Source: a virus. From it: a stretch of DNA of 29,756 nucleotides. The stretch spans positions 1-29,756 of the IMG/VR virus record IMGVR_UViG_3300046837_000273; one strand, given 5' to 3'. The notes beneath the pieces are model-generated. The model was given only the letters and a program-made list of their open reading frames with translations. It was not told where the DNA came from and made no database searches. Positions 8,150-14,486 of the stretch are shown here, piece after piece; the first letter of the stretch is position 1, and each line of letters starts with the position of its first letter. The position numbers were made by a program, and so were the translations under genes.

Positions 8150-8255
8150 TAGGCGGGTCGTCTCTGAGTGCTGAGTGCCATCCGAGACGCAATCTAGCTT
8201 CTCCGTCCCTGGACAAACGCGAGCAAGGCCCCGAAAGGACCCCAGACGCAAAACC

Positions 8256-8282
8256 AGCGCCGCCCTGATTTTCGGCGGCGCT
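8256..8282. promoter_or_regulatory. Strong stem-loop between TerL and plus-strand gene
   Basis: A perfect 9-bp GC-rich stem, AGCGCCGCC paired with GGCGGCGCT, encloses a 9-nt loop. It lies 6 nt before the ribosome binding site of the plus-strand gene and upstream of TerL. It could insulate the two divergent units or act as an attenuator. Neither flank has a good U-tract, so a simple terminator is less likely. Confidence 0.5.
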
Positions 8283-8299
8283 CACCACAGGAGAACAAC

Positions 8300-8851
8300 A
8301 TGAAGCGACTCGCCCTGGGCGCGGTCGCGGCCGTGACGTTGGCAATCGTGCTGGCCGCTCCCGCACTCCCAGAGAACAGCAAGAAGCAATCTACCCCGCC
8401 GCCTCAACGATGCCTATACCCGGCTTTCGAGAAGTTCAGCGCACGGGTCTGGGCGGTCGACAGATGGCAAAGGGGGGATCCGCCGCAGAAGACGATCCAG
8501 GCCGCCCACAAGCGGATCGGCTGCGCCCCGGTCGGACACCGCAAGGCGATGAAGAAGCGGTGGCGGGAGGACCGGGCCGCCTACTACCAGCACCGCTCCT
8601 CAAAGCTCTGGGTCGCCAGGGTCAAACCATTTGTCTACCCCGATGGGACCCGCTGGGCGGTCCCATATCCGATTGCCTGGTGCGAGAGCGGCGGCAACTA
8701 CTTCGTCGGGCCGAGCGGGGCCTACGGGCTGATCCCGCCGTTCCCACAATGGCTCTCGCCTCGAGAGCAGGACGAAATCGCGCATCGGCTCTACCTCGAA
8801 ATGGGTGAAGGTCCCTGGGCTCCCTATGAGGGCGGTTGCGCCTACCGCTGA
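8300..8851 (+). CDS. Secreted lysozyme-like / Rpf-type transglycosylase, moron-like
   Basis: 183 residues on the plus strand, against all neighbours. ATG 8300 has the ribosome binding site AGGAG 6 nt upstream. Residues 1-24 are a typical signal peptide: Lys-Arg, then AVAAVTLAIVLAAPAL. The C-terminal ~75 residues carry IAWCESGGNYFVGPSGAYGL and a closing PWAPYEGGCAY, matching the lysozyme-like fold of Rpf and transglycosylase-SLT proteins, with Glu in CESGGN as the catalytic candidate. It would act on peptidoglycan outside the membrane. Own ribosome binding site, opposite strand and downstream hairpins suggest expression independent of the phage operons, perhaps in the lysogen. Confidence 0.75.
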   Translation: MKRLALGAVAAVTLAIVLAAPALPENSKKQSTPPPQRCLYPAFEKFSARVWAVDRWQRGDPPQKTIQAAHKRIGCAPVGHRKAMKKRWREDRAAYYQHRSSKLWVARVKPFVYPDGTRWAVPYPIAWCESGGNYFVGPSGAYGLIPPFPQWLSPREQDEIAHRLYLEMGEGPWAPYEGGCAYR

Positions 8852-8876
8852 GCCTCGCTAGGCTGGGCCGCACATA

Positions 8877-8894
8877 GATCCTTCCCAAAGGATC
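8877..8894. terminator. Hairpin after plus-strand gene
   Basis: A perfect 7-bp stem, GATCCTT paired with AAGGATC, around a 4-nt loop lies 25 nt past the stop of the plus-strand gene, between two convergent genes. It lacks a long T run, so it may work together with the next hairpin. Confidence 0.4.
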
Positions 8895-8907
8895 AAACAT
8901 CCCGATT

Positions 8908-8935
8908 CGGCCCGCCTCCGTGCGGGTCGTTTCGG
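8908..8935 (+). terminator. GC stem with T-rich tail between convergent genes
   Basis: CCCGC (8911-8915) pairs with GCGGG (8922-8926) across a 6-nt loop, followed by TCGTTTCGGTT. Position at the 3' ends of the plus-strand gene and the minus-strand HNH gene fits a terminator of the plus-strand transcript. Confidence 0.5.
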
Positions 8936-8937
8936 TT

Positions 8938-10011
8938 CTAGGCCGCCTCTTTTTCCATTTCCCGCCGCACCAGCAGTTCGGCAGTTTTACGGGGCATCCG
9001 CAGGGCGGTTTGTCGGACCCGCAGCTCGTAGTCGGGGCCAAGATCCTCAGGGGCAGGTTTCGGCCGTAGCTTCGGGACCGCAGGCAAGACGCCCTCCATC
9101 GCGGCTCGTCGTACCCAGGCGCTCAGGCTCAGGCCGGCTTCAGCGGCTCGCTCTTTCATCCGGGCCTTCTCCCCAGGCGTAGCCCGCAGCGGAATAACCT
9201 CGGTGCGAGTGATCCTGGAAGGCTTCCCTGGCGACGGAGTTTTCGGTCGTTTTGGTCTCGGGGGAGGCGGGTTGCAAATCCGGCACCGCCAAGTTTTCCC
9301 AGACCAAATCCGCGAAGCGGTCGGTCCCGATAGGCCCAGGTCGTCAGCGACCGCACGAACCGTCTCGCCGCCTGCGACCCGCTCCCGCACCGCAACCGCC
9401 TGCTCCGGTGTCGCCGAAGAACTACCTCGAGCTTGCTGCCGCAGATGGCCAATATCGGCACATTGCGGTTTGCGCTCCTCCCAACGCTCTCGCCAGTGTC
9501 GATTTGAATGGTCGCTGGGCGCAATCACCTCCAGGTTCTCCAGGCGGTTGTCGGTCTTCTCCCCGTTGATGTGGTGGACTGCCATGCCGCTCGGGATCGG
9601 GCCGTTGGCACGTTCCCAGACCAGCCGGTGCTGCAACGCCCACTTCTCGCCCGTGTATTCCAACACGTAGCCCGCGTCGTTCTTCCGCGTTTCTCCGACA
9701 CGGCGGCAACAACTTCCATCGTGGCCCGCTACGAATCGGCGGGGCGAGGTGCCATCGGCTTTGACCGCAGGGATCTTCTCTCCGCAGCCGCACTCGCAGT
9801 CCTTGAGTCCGGCCTTCTGGACCGCTTGCTTGCGCCACGCACGGGCTCGTTCACGAAGGGCGTCCCGATCTGTCGGAGGGGCTTCCTGCACTATGTGAAC
9901 GTACCAATCGCCTCGGAGTGCAAACAGGTCGATGAACAGGGGATTGGTAGCCGCTGTATGGGACCCGCTGCGCGCCAGGGGGTGGGCGGTGTCGACGTGC
10001 GATCTAGGCAC
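8938..10011 (-). CDS. HNH endonuclease fused to HTH and ribbon-helix-helix-like segments
   Basis: 357 residues from GTG 10011; the first ~45 residues are doubtful and a later start is possible. Order: a CECGCGEKIP cysteine module (about residue 78), the HNH core with ALQHRLVWERANGPIPSGMA and VHHINGEKTDNRLENLEVI, then EQAVAVRERVAGGETVRAVA with SGPTASRIWSGKTW, which reads as a resolvase-like HTH, then a CRIC motif, and finally IPLRATPGEKARMKERAAEA with LSLSAWVRRAAMEG, resembling the ribbon-helix-helix of MobC-type proteins. HNH proteins beside terminases can assist cos cleavage, which is one option; a homing endonuclease is another. No frameshift is seen. Confidence 0.82.
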   Translation of the reverse strand: MPRSHVDTAHPLARSGSHTAATNPLFIDLFALRGDWYVHIVQEAPPTDRDALRERARAWRKQAVQKAGLKDCECGCGEKIPAVKADGTSPRRFVAGHDGSCCRRVGETRKNDAGYVLEYTGEKWALQHRLVWERANGPIPSGMAVHHINGEKTDNRLENLEVIAPSDHSNRHWRERWEERKPQCADIGHLRQQARGSSSATPEQAVAVRERVAGGETVRAVADDLGLSGPTASRIWSGKTWRCRICNPPPPRPKRPKTPSPGKPSRITRTEVIPLRATPGEKARMKERAAEAGLSLSAWVRRAAMEGVLPAVPKLRPKPAPEDLGPDYELRVRQTALRMPRKTAELLVRREMEKEAA

Positions 10012-10279
10012 GTGACCGATGTAGAGCTTGCAATTGACTAAGAGCGCAAAGGTAGACGTAGAGCCGAATGTTGGGCGGCTTGCTGACGACGATGCACACG
10101 CATGGGCCTAGTTGGGCCGGCGTCAAGGTGGCTTGACAGTGAACGCGCTTAGGCAAGCTGGTCCTCGCCGCCTAACGCGCTCTAGTTCTTCCTGCTGTGT
10201 CCAATGCCCTCCGGTCCGTGTTAACCCGCTACCGCTTAGGCAGTGGGGGGTAGTTCTGGGCGGGCTCTACGTCTCGTGT
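10012..10279. other. Gap between TerS-like and HNH genes; candidate packaging or control region
   Basis: 268 nt with no convincing gene. It holds a hairpin (10145-10178) and two of the CTTAGGCA boxes (10148, 10235). Only tiny frames of about 20-30 codons are open on the minus strand. Terminase genes on either side make a cos or pac site possible, but no cohesive-end signature can be recognised by eye. Confidence 0.35.
10145..10178. promoter_or_regulatory. Stem-loop in the TerS-HNH gap
   Basis: GCG-C-TTAGGC (10145-10154) pairs with GCCTAACGC (10170-10178), a 9-bp stem with one bulged base and a 15-nt loop. One arm contains a CTTAGGCA box. It may be a terminator without a U tract, or a protein-binding structure near the packaging genes. 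Confidence 0.35.
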
Positions 10280-10777
10280 CTACGTGGGTTGCCGTTCTTT
10301 CTGGGCGGCGTCGCGCTGTTCTCTGGCCAGCCGATCCCAAAGCGTCTCCTCTTTGGCTGGGGTTTGGCCGTTTGTCTGGGCGGCCCGGTACTTGCCCTTG
10401 TTGGCTCGCCGCTCGTCTTTCTCCATGTTGACCAGGGCTTTGTAGAGCCGCTCGACGACTGGAACTTGATTGGCGGTCATCTTGCCTGGGGCGGTCAGCT
10501 CCAGCTCGTGTAGTTCGCGGCAGATGAGATCGACTGCTCGTTGTTTAGCGGCTGCTACTGACTCGGCGGCGCTGTCTAGGGCGGTTGTCGCGCGGGCCTT
10601 CTCGAGGCGGGTGGTTCGGAGATGGTAATAGACAGTGCGCCGTGCGATGTCGACGGGATAGCCGAGCCCTGCCTCGTCGTTTACGAGCCGCTTGTGGATC
10701 TCAGAGCCGGGAACGTCCAGCTGGTCTAGGGCTGCGATGGCCTCCCGTACTGCCTTGACGTTGTGTTTCTTCGCCAC
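10280..10777 (-). CDS. HTH DNA-binding protein, probable terminase small subunit
   Basis: 165 residues from GTG 10777. Residues ~15-60 look like a helix-turn-helix: IHKRLVNDEAGLGYPVDIAR followed by RTVYYHLRTTR. The rest is helical, with a charged C-terminus (KDERRANKGKYRAAQ). Position as the last recognised DNA-binding gene before the HNH fusion and TerL fits the small terminase subunit, which recognises the packaging site and loads TerL. Sequence alone would also allow a general phage DNA-binding regulator, because small subunits are too divergent to identify by motif. Confidence 0.6.
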   Translation of the reverse strand: MAKKHNVKAVREAIAALDQLDVPGSEIHKRLVNDEAGLGYPVDIARRTVYYHLRTTRLEKARATTALDSAAESVAAAKQRAVDLICRELHELELTAPGKMTANQVPVVERLYKALVNMEKDERRANKGKYRAAQTNGQTPAKEETLWDRLAREQRDAAQKERQPT

Positions 10778-10791
10778 GCCTGGATTGTCGC

Positions 10792-10917
10792 TTAGGCAGT
10801 CGGATGGCAGGGTGCGGCGCGAAAACGGGGCTCTGAGAGGCCGTGTGCCGCCACGGAAGCGAGGGCCGCTTGGGATCCGTCACGGGTTTTCACGCTTGGT
10901 TGTATGTACGCGGTCAC
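10792..10917 (-). CDS. Possible 41-residue overlapping small ORF
   Basis: A GTG at 10917 shares a GTGA junction with the stop of the upstream gene and opens 41 codons: MTAYIQPSVKTRDGSQAALA and on to a TAA 14 nt before the next gene. It fills an otherwise empty gap and keeps the overlap pattern of the operon. The peptide has no recognisable motif, so it may be chance. Confidence 0.3.
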   Translation of the reverse strand: MTAYIQPSVKTRDGSQAALASVAAHGLSEPRFRAAPCHPTA

Positions 10918-11444
10918 TCGCTCAGGTTGCTCTCGATGCGGTCGATCAGCCATCGCTTCCACGCTTCGGACTCCGCGCCGCCGTAGACGCGCTCTTGGAA
11001 GTTTTCGAGCTTGTGGTCGGCTCTGCAAACAAGCTCGATGTCATCGAAGCGTTCGATGCTGCCGTTGTTTCGCGGTCGTTCGCCTGCGTCGAAAGCTGCG
11101 CCGGCGATCCCCTTGAGTACGTCGATAGGGCCGAATCGTCGTTCTTTGAGGCGCGGCGCGATCTGTTTGAACCGCTCGTGGCTGAACTTCGATCCTTCGT
11201 GTCCCGTGGCGAGTGCCCACCAAGTGAAAACCTGCTCGGCCTCTGCCCAGAGTTTCGATTCGCGGTCTTCTCGCTCTCGGCGTCCCTCTAGGCGGCTCAC
11301 CTTCGCGGAGAGGATTCTGATTTGCCGCTCGTGCTTCTCGATTACGGCGTCCTTGTCTACGCAGTCTGGGCAGCCTGCGTAGTCGTCAAAGTCGCCAGTA
11401 GCGGGGTCGATGAGCCGCCAGACTCGTTCGGTGTTGTCGCTCAT
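10914..11444 (-). CDS. Phage hypothetical protein with CxxC and coiled coil, replication-region type
   Basis: 176 residues from ATG 11444 (ATGA overlap with the HNH gene). N-terminus ERVWRLIDPATGDFDDYAGC gives a CPDC pair, then a coiled coil (AVIEKHERQIRILSAKVSRL), then a helical domain with FTWWALATGHEGSKFSHERF and SIERFDDIELVCRADHKLEN. A similar layout, with a CPDC start, a coiled coil and a final fragment about a rationed 'region of interest' helix, occurs in actinophage hypothetical proteins as I recall them. Function is not established; a role in replication is only suggested by the gene neighbourhood. Confidence 0.7.
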   Translation of the reverse strand: MSDNTERVWRLIDPATGDFDDYAGCPDCVDKDAVIEKHERQIRILSAKVSRLEGRREREDRESKLWAEAEQVFTWWALATGHEGSKFSHERFKQIAPRLKERRFGPIDVLKGIAGAAFDAGERPRNNGSIERFDDIELVCRADHKLENFQERVYGGAESEAWKRWLIDRIESNLSE

Positions 11445-11965
11445 GCCTTGGCCCGCCTGTGTCTCTTGCTGGCCTCGTTGCGGCATCGACGGCAGGCCTG
11501 GTGACCATCGGGCCTGATGTAGAGATTGCTCCCCTCGTAGGGATGGCCGTGCGGGCAGTGAGTTTTCCGAAGTCGTTTGATGCGCGCAACGTTCTCCGCG
11601 TGAGCCACGGCCTCTAAATGCGCGGGGTTAACGCAATTCTTTACTTCACAAAGGTGGTCTAGCTCTAGGCCATCGGGGATCGGGCCGCGCTCAAGTTCAT
11701 AGGCAAAGCGGTGAGCACGAACCGACTTTCGGCCAACGTCGAAATAGCCGTAGCCGTTGCTGCGCCTGCCCACCCAAAGCCAGCAATCATCCATCCGCTC
11801 CACCTTCGCCCAGAATCTTGCGGTGATATCCGTTTTAGGTTCGCGCCAGCCCTTGTAATGGCCGGGCGCAAACCGCGTTGGCTCACCCCTGACATGCCCG
11901 AGGTGTTTGCGTGTTTGTTTTGCGATTGGCGCTGGCTTCCCGCAACCGCACTCGCACAGCTTCAT
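11441..11965 (-). CDS. HNH endonuclease with CECGCG module
   Basis: 174 residues from ATG 11965. It begins MKLCECGCGKPAP and a FAPGHYKG segment, the same N-terminal cysteine module as the HNH fusion beside TerL. Next come CWLWVGRRSNGYGYFDVG, VRAHRFAYELERGPIPDGLE and LDHLCEVKNCVNPAHLEAV, the HNH_3-type core with catalytic His in LDHLC. The C-terminus has a second metal site (HCPHGHPYEG ... CRRC). It overlaps both neighbours by 4 nt, so it is a tidy operon member rather than a disruptive insertion. Probably a homing or restriction-like nuclease. Confidence 0.9.
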   Translation of the reverse strand: MKLCECGCGKPAPIAKQTRKHLGHVRGEPTRFAPGHYKGWREPKTDITARFWAKVERMDDCWLWVGRRSNGYGYFDVGRKSVRAHRFAYELERGPIPDGLELDHLCEVKNCVNPAHLEAVAHAENVARIKRLRKTHCPHGHPYEGSNLYIRPDGHQACRRCRNEASKRHRRAKA

Positions 11966-12279
11966 GGTGCGCTCCCCACCCAGCTACGGATCGCTTGGTC
12001 TAGCCGCTGAAGGTCTGGGCGGTCGCTAAGAGCCTCGTCTAGCAGTCCCTTGACCGATTCATAGGCTCGCCGCCACCTGCGGGTTTCCTCCGCCCACTCG
12101 CCTTTGCCTTCGCGCCAGCCTTCGCGGTGCGCTTGATCCTTTTGGCGGGTAAGGCTGCGGAGCTCGGCCTCTTGTGCGGCGACCATTTCGAGGAGTTCGG
12201 TTCGGGTTGGTTTCGGCTCCTCCCCTAGATCTCCGGTACTCCTAACGTTGCCTTGCTTCCCTACCTGCTGGCTGTTCAC
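11962..12279 (-). CDS. Coiled-coil hypothetical protein
   Basis: 105 residues from GTG 12279. Residues ~25-80 are a charged heptad-like helix: ELLEMVAAQEAELRSLTRQK and WREGKGEWAEETRRWRRAYE. The C-terminus DLQRLDQAIRSWVG may be a short amphipathic helix. No known motif. It is the first gene after a 94-nt gap with a hairpin, so translation may start anew here; it overlaps the next HNH gene by ATGA. Confidence 0.6.
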   Translation of the reverse strand: MNSQQVGKQGNVRSTGDLGEEPKPTRTELLEMVAAQEAELRSLTRQKDQAHREGWREGKGEWAEETRRWRRAYESVKGLLDEALSDRPDLQRLDQAIRSWVGSAP

Positions 12280-12284
12280 GTTGC

Positions 12285-12311
12285 GTCTCTCGCTGAGTTA
12301 GCTAGAGAGAC
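12285..12311. promoter_or_regulatory. Stem-loop before the coiled-coil gene
   Basis: GTCTCTC (12285-12291) pairs with GAGAGAC (12305-12311). An inner GCT/AGC pair extends the helix after a 2-nt bulge, around a GAGTT loop. It sits 6 nt upstream of GTG 12279, in the 94-nt gap (12280-12373). It could control translation or processing of the downstream operon; there is no T tract for a classic terminator. Confidence 0.4.
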
Positions 12312-12373
12312 AAGCCATGAACCCTTAGCCGTTGTGGTCGCGCGGACGCGAGTAGCACGAGATTCGGAAGTCG

Positions 12374-12805
12374 TCAAGCCGCTTCCTGTTCTCGTTGTTC
12401 ACGCAGGACTGCCGCCGCGAGTTCAGACCGCCTAGCCGTTGCGGAGGGACGTTCGGCGTATCGCTTGGCGGCTCGCTTCTGCCGTTGACGCTTGCGCGAC
12501 TGTTGTTTGAGCCGCGCCTTGTCTTTTGACTTGGATGTCCCCTTGAGCGGCTGCGCCGGCTGATCGCGCAGGCCACCTTTCTCGTGAAACAACCGATGGC
12601 ACCGCGTACACAGGACGGTTAGATCGGCGTCCCGCTCTTCGCCCACGCGAGCGTAGGTGCGGTGATGAACCTGTAGGCGGCGCTTTGAGTAGCAGACCTG
12701 GCAACGGTGGTCGGCGCGTTCAAGTGCGCCTCGTCGCTTGGCCTTCCACTCAGCCGATTCCAAGTACTGGCTGTATTCCTCCTTGCGAGTGGCTTTAGAG
12801 GCCAT
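12374..12805 (-). CDS. HNH endonuclease, compact
   Basis: 143 residues from ATG 12805; GGAG lies 8 nt upstream. Residues ~8-70 hold the HNH core: EEYSQYLESAEWKAKRRGAL, CQVCYSKRRLQVHHRTYARV and LTVLCTRCHRLFHEKGG, with two CxxC zinc pairs and the catalytic HH. The C-terminal half is a long Lys/Arg-rich helix (KDKARLKQQSRKRQRQKRAA), likely for DNA contact. It is close to McrA/5-methylcytosine-type HNH proteins as well as homing nucleases, and to the HNH seen near phage packaging genes. Target unknown. Confidence 0.9.
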   Translation of the reverse strand: MASKATRKEEYSQYLESAEWKAKRRGALERADHRCQVCYSKRRLQVHHRTYARVGEERDADLTVLCTRCHRLFHEKGGLRDQPAQPLKGTSKSKDKARLKQQSRKRQRQKRAAKRYAERPSATARRSELAAAVLREQREQEAA

Positions 12806-12929
12806 TTCGCTCGCTCCCGTTACGTGCATAGGCGGCGGATTGGCTACCGCTCCCACGCAAGAGCTGCCCCTGCGGCTTCTCGCTCAACCCCTCTGGGCTG
12901 GCCTCTTGACCGCAGGCGCTAACTGTCAC
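12795..12929 (-). CDS. Possible 44-residue overlapping small ORF
   Basis: GTG 12929 forms a GTGA junction with the previous stop, and 44 codons run to a TAA 11 nt inside the HNH gene. The product is polar, Gly/Ser/Gln-rich and has no motif. It fills a gap of about 120 nt in a region where every gene overlaps its neighbour, which is the only support. Chance is not excluded. Confidence 0.28.
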   Translation of the reverse strand: MTVSACGQEASPEGLSEKPQGQLLRGSGSQSAAYARNGSERNGL

Positions 12930-13177
12930 GGCGCAATGTCTTCCAGCGCCAACTGGAAGGAATCTCGGTGTTCAAGTTCGGTAATGCAGACCGCACATTG
13001 GCCGTTGCTCTTGCCCGCCTCGTAGTAGCGGCGGGTGCAACGGGGGCACTCAAGTTTGGGGCGGTGCGGTCGGTTGATCTCCGCCGCTGCGAGGTAGCCG
13101 TCGATTTCCTCTTGGGCGGCTTTTTCGGCCCGCCTCCGCGCAACCCAAAGCACCATCTCGGGGCTCAGGTCGCTCAT
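12926..13177 (-). CDS. Small protein with two CxxC pairs
   Basis: 83 residues from ATG 13177. A helical N-terminus (MVLWVARRRAEKAAQEEIDG) is followed by CPRCTRRYYEAGKSNGQC and AVC, two CxxC pairs about 16 residues apart, a classic zinc ribbon. The C-terminus is a short acidic helix. It overlaps the previous gene by ATGA. It belongs to a run of small zinc-ribbon-like proteins in this operon; partner and function unknown. Confidence 0.6.
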   Translation of the reverse strand: MSDLSPEMVLWVARRRAEKAAQEEIDGYLAAAEINRPHRPKLECPRCTRRYYEAGKSNGQCAVCITELEHRDSFQLALEDIAP

Positions 13178-13497
13178 CCGAGACGCCTCTGGGCCGCTCC
13201 GAGCTTCTTCTGAGCTGACCGCCACGCCTCGGCATCGACACCCGGAGCGAGCCGTGAATGACTGAGCGCCTCTAGTTGGGCGGGTAGGAGGTAGATGCGG
13301 GTTCCAGAACCATCCCTAGAAGCCCTCCTGGAGCCTCCGTTACGCCCTCTCGCGGCCTCTATCCGTTTAGCCGTAGGTCCGGACCCCCGGCGCTCTCTGT
13401 TGTGCCACGCGGCCCTGCAAGTTTGGTCGCAGAATCGAGCACCGCGCCGCTGTGTCACAAGGCGTTGGCCGCACTCGTCACAAGTCCTACCAGCCAT
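13174..13497 (-). CDS. Small zinc-binding protein, CDEC/CDQTC
   Basis: 107 residues from ATG 13497. The start carries CDECGQRLVTQRRGARFCDQ then TCRAAWHNRERR, a cysteine set typical of small treble-clef or MYM-like zinc proteins in phages. The C-terminal half (YLLPAQLEALSHSRLAPGVD) is a separate helical part. A longer reading to 13554 overlaps the previous gene without protein-like sequence. Function unknown; nucleic acid binding likely. Confidence 0.6.
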   Translation of the reverse strand: MAGRTCDECGQRLVTQRRGARFCDQTCRAAWHNRERRGSGPTAKRIEAARGRNGGSRRASRDGSGTRIYLLPAQLEALSHSRLAPGVDAEAWRSAQKKLGAAQRRLG

Positions 13498-13708
13498 AGT
13501 CAGGCTCTCCTTTCTCGGCTTCATCTGCGAAGCGTTCCTCTGCGGCTGCCTCATTCTCGTCTAGGACCGCACCGCAGGCTTGGCACCAGACTTCGTCTCC
13601 AACCTCGGCATCGCACTCAGGGCAGAAATCGAAGTGCTCGTTCAGGTAGACGCCGCAGTCTCGGTCGGTGGTTCCGGGCGGGAGATTGGAGAGGCCGCTC
13701 ACTTCCAC
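13487..13708 (-). CDS. Small acidic zinc-ribbon protein
   Basis: 73 residues from GTG 13708; a second GTG two codons later is possible. CPECDAEVGDEVWCQACG is a zinc ribbon of two CxxC knuckles 9 residues apart. The tail (ENEAAAEERFADEAEKGE) is very acidic. It overlaps both neighbours by about 10 nt. Acidic zinc ribbons can mimic or contact transcription proteins, but nothing here shows a partner. Confidence 0.6.
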   Translation of the reverse strand: MEVSGLSNLPPGTTDRDCGVYLNEHFDFCPECDAEVGDEVWCQACGAVLDENEAAAEERFADEAEKGEPDYGW

Positions 13709-14073
13709 GCCTTCCTCGGCTCGACGTACTTGCGCTTCTGGCCTGAGTAGATGAGCGGTTTGCGCTTACGGGCGGCTCGTCTGCGCCGCTTCGTCTCCAT
13801 CTTGCGGGCGCGATGCTCGGGGTGAGAGCCGCCTCGCGTGATGATCGTCAGAACGTGGCCTTGAGCAACCGGAGCCACGATCCCGTCCGCAACTTCCAGG
13901 TAGTAGTCGGCCTTCGTCTCGCAAACATGGACCCACTCGGGGGCTTCGTTGATCCGCTCGGGATCCATCGAGAGAACGGCCTCAAGCTCGGTGCGAGCCG
14001 CCTCCGTGTCCAGCGTCGGGCGTACTCGTTCCTGGTAGCGGTCTACGGCATGTTGGGAGATCGACAGCTTCAC
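13699..14073 (-). CDS. Phage hypothetical protein, SQHAVDRYQERV type
   Basis: 124 residues from GTG 14073 (GTGA with RusA). It begins MKLSISQHAVDRYQERVRP, then a beta-type middle (YYLEVADGIVAPVAQGHVLT IITR split across two strands) and ends in a Lys/Arg-rich tail (KMETKRRRRAARKRKP). The opening 'HA..RY.ER' signature occurs in phage and bacterial small proteins that may be RNase-like or RelE-like, but I cannot identify the family. The basic tail suggests nucleic acid binding. Confidence 0.6.
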   Translation of the reverse strand: MKLSISQHAVDRYQERVRPTLDTEAARTELEAVLSMDPERINEAPEWVHVCETKADYYLEVADGIVAPVAQGHVLTIITRGGSHPEHRARKMETKRRRRAARKRKPLIYSGQKRKYVEPRKAWK

Positions 14074-14486
14074 GCCGGCCTCAGCACGATCTCGGTGCGG
14101 GAGCGATCTCCGTACCTCTTGGCCGCGACTGTTCGGACGATCCGTGAGTCGTCCTTGTAGGCGTTGCCGTTCAGCGCGTCCTCGATCAGCTTCACGAGGT
14201 TGGATAGGTCGGGGCGGCCCGTAGGCTCGGGGCGAGCTGAGGGCTTCAGCTTCCCCGCGTTCCGCCCGCTGCCGAAATGGGATGCGGGCCGCTCAAAGTA
14301 GAAGTCGCACTCGAGGATCAGCGGTGCGTCGTCCTCGAAGCGAGGTTCGCCCGCACGCACCCAGGCGTCGACGACCAAGCCGATCTGAGTCGATGTGGGA
14401 CCGGAGAGGTAGCGGCCGCCAAACTGGCCGGCGCTGACACGGGAAAGCGGGACGGGCTTGCCGAGCAGCCGCAACTCGATCCTCAC
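14070..14486 (-). CDS. rusA: RusA-family Holliday junction resolvase
   Basis: 138 residues from GTG 14486, near the usual ~120-140. RusA dimers cut four-way DNA junctions, and phages use them to clear branched DNA before packaging. The core motif GRPDLSNLVKLIEDALNG with NAYKDDSRIV spans residues 90-117, with acidic candidates D93, D103, D112 and D113. The position that is usually the second Asp of the PDxD motif is Ser here (S95). An N-terminal strand (RIELRLLGKPVPLSR) matches the family. It sits in the early operon with the annealing protein and nuclease further upstream. Confidence 0.9.
   Translation of the reverse strand: MRIELRLLGKPVPLSRVSAGQFGGRYLSGPTSTQIGLVVDAWVRAGEPRFEDDAPLILECDFYFERPASHFGSGRNAGKLKPSARPEPTGRPDLSNLVKLIEDALNGNAYKDDSRIVRTVAAKRYGDRSRTEIVLRPA

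Noticed and set aside
8150-8251. TTG start of TerL at 8251
   Set aside because: The added 34 residues are not terminase-like and the region includes the shared box; GTG 8149 is preferred though not proven.
10112-10513. Plus-strand frame across the TerS-like gene and the gap
   Set aside because: Mostly antisense to the HTH protein; no ribosome binding site and no recognisable domain.
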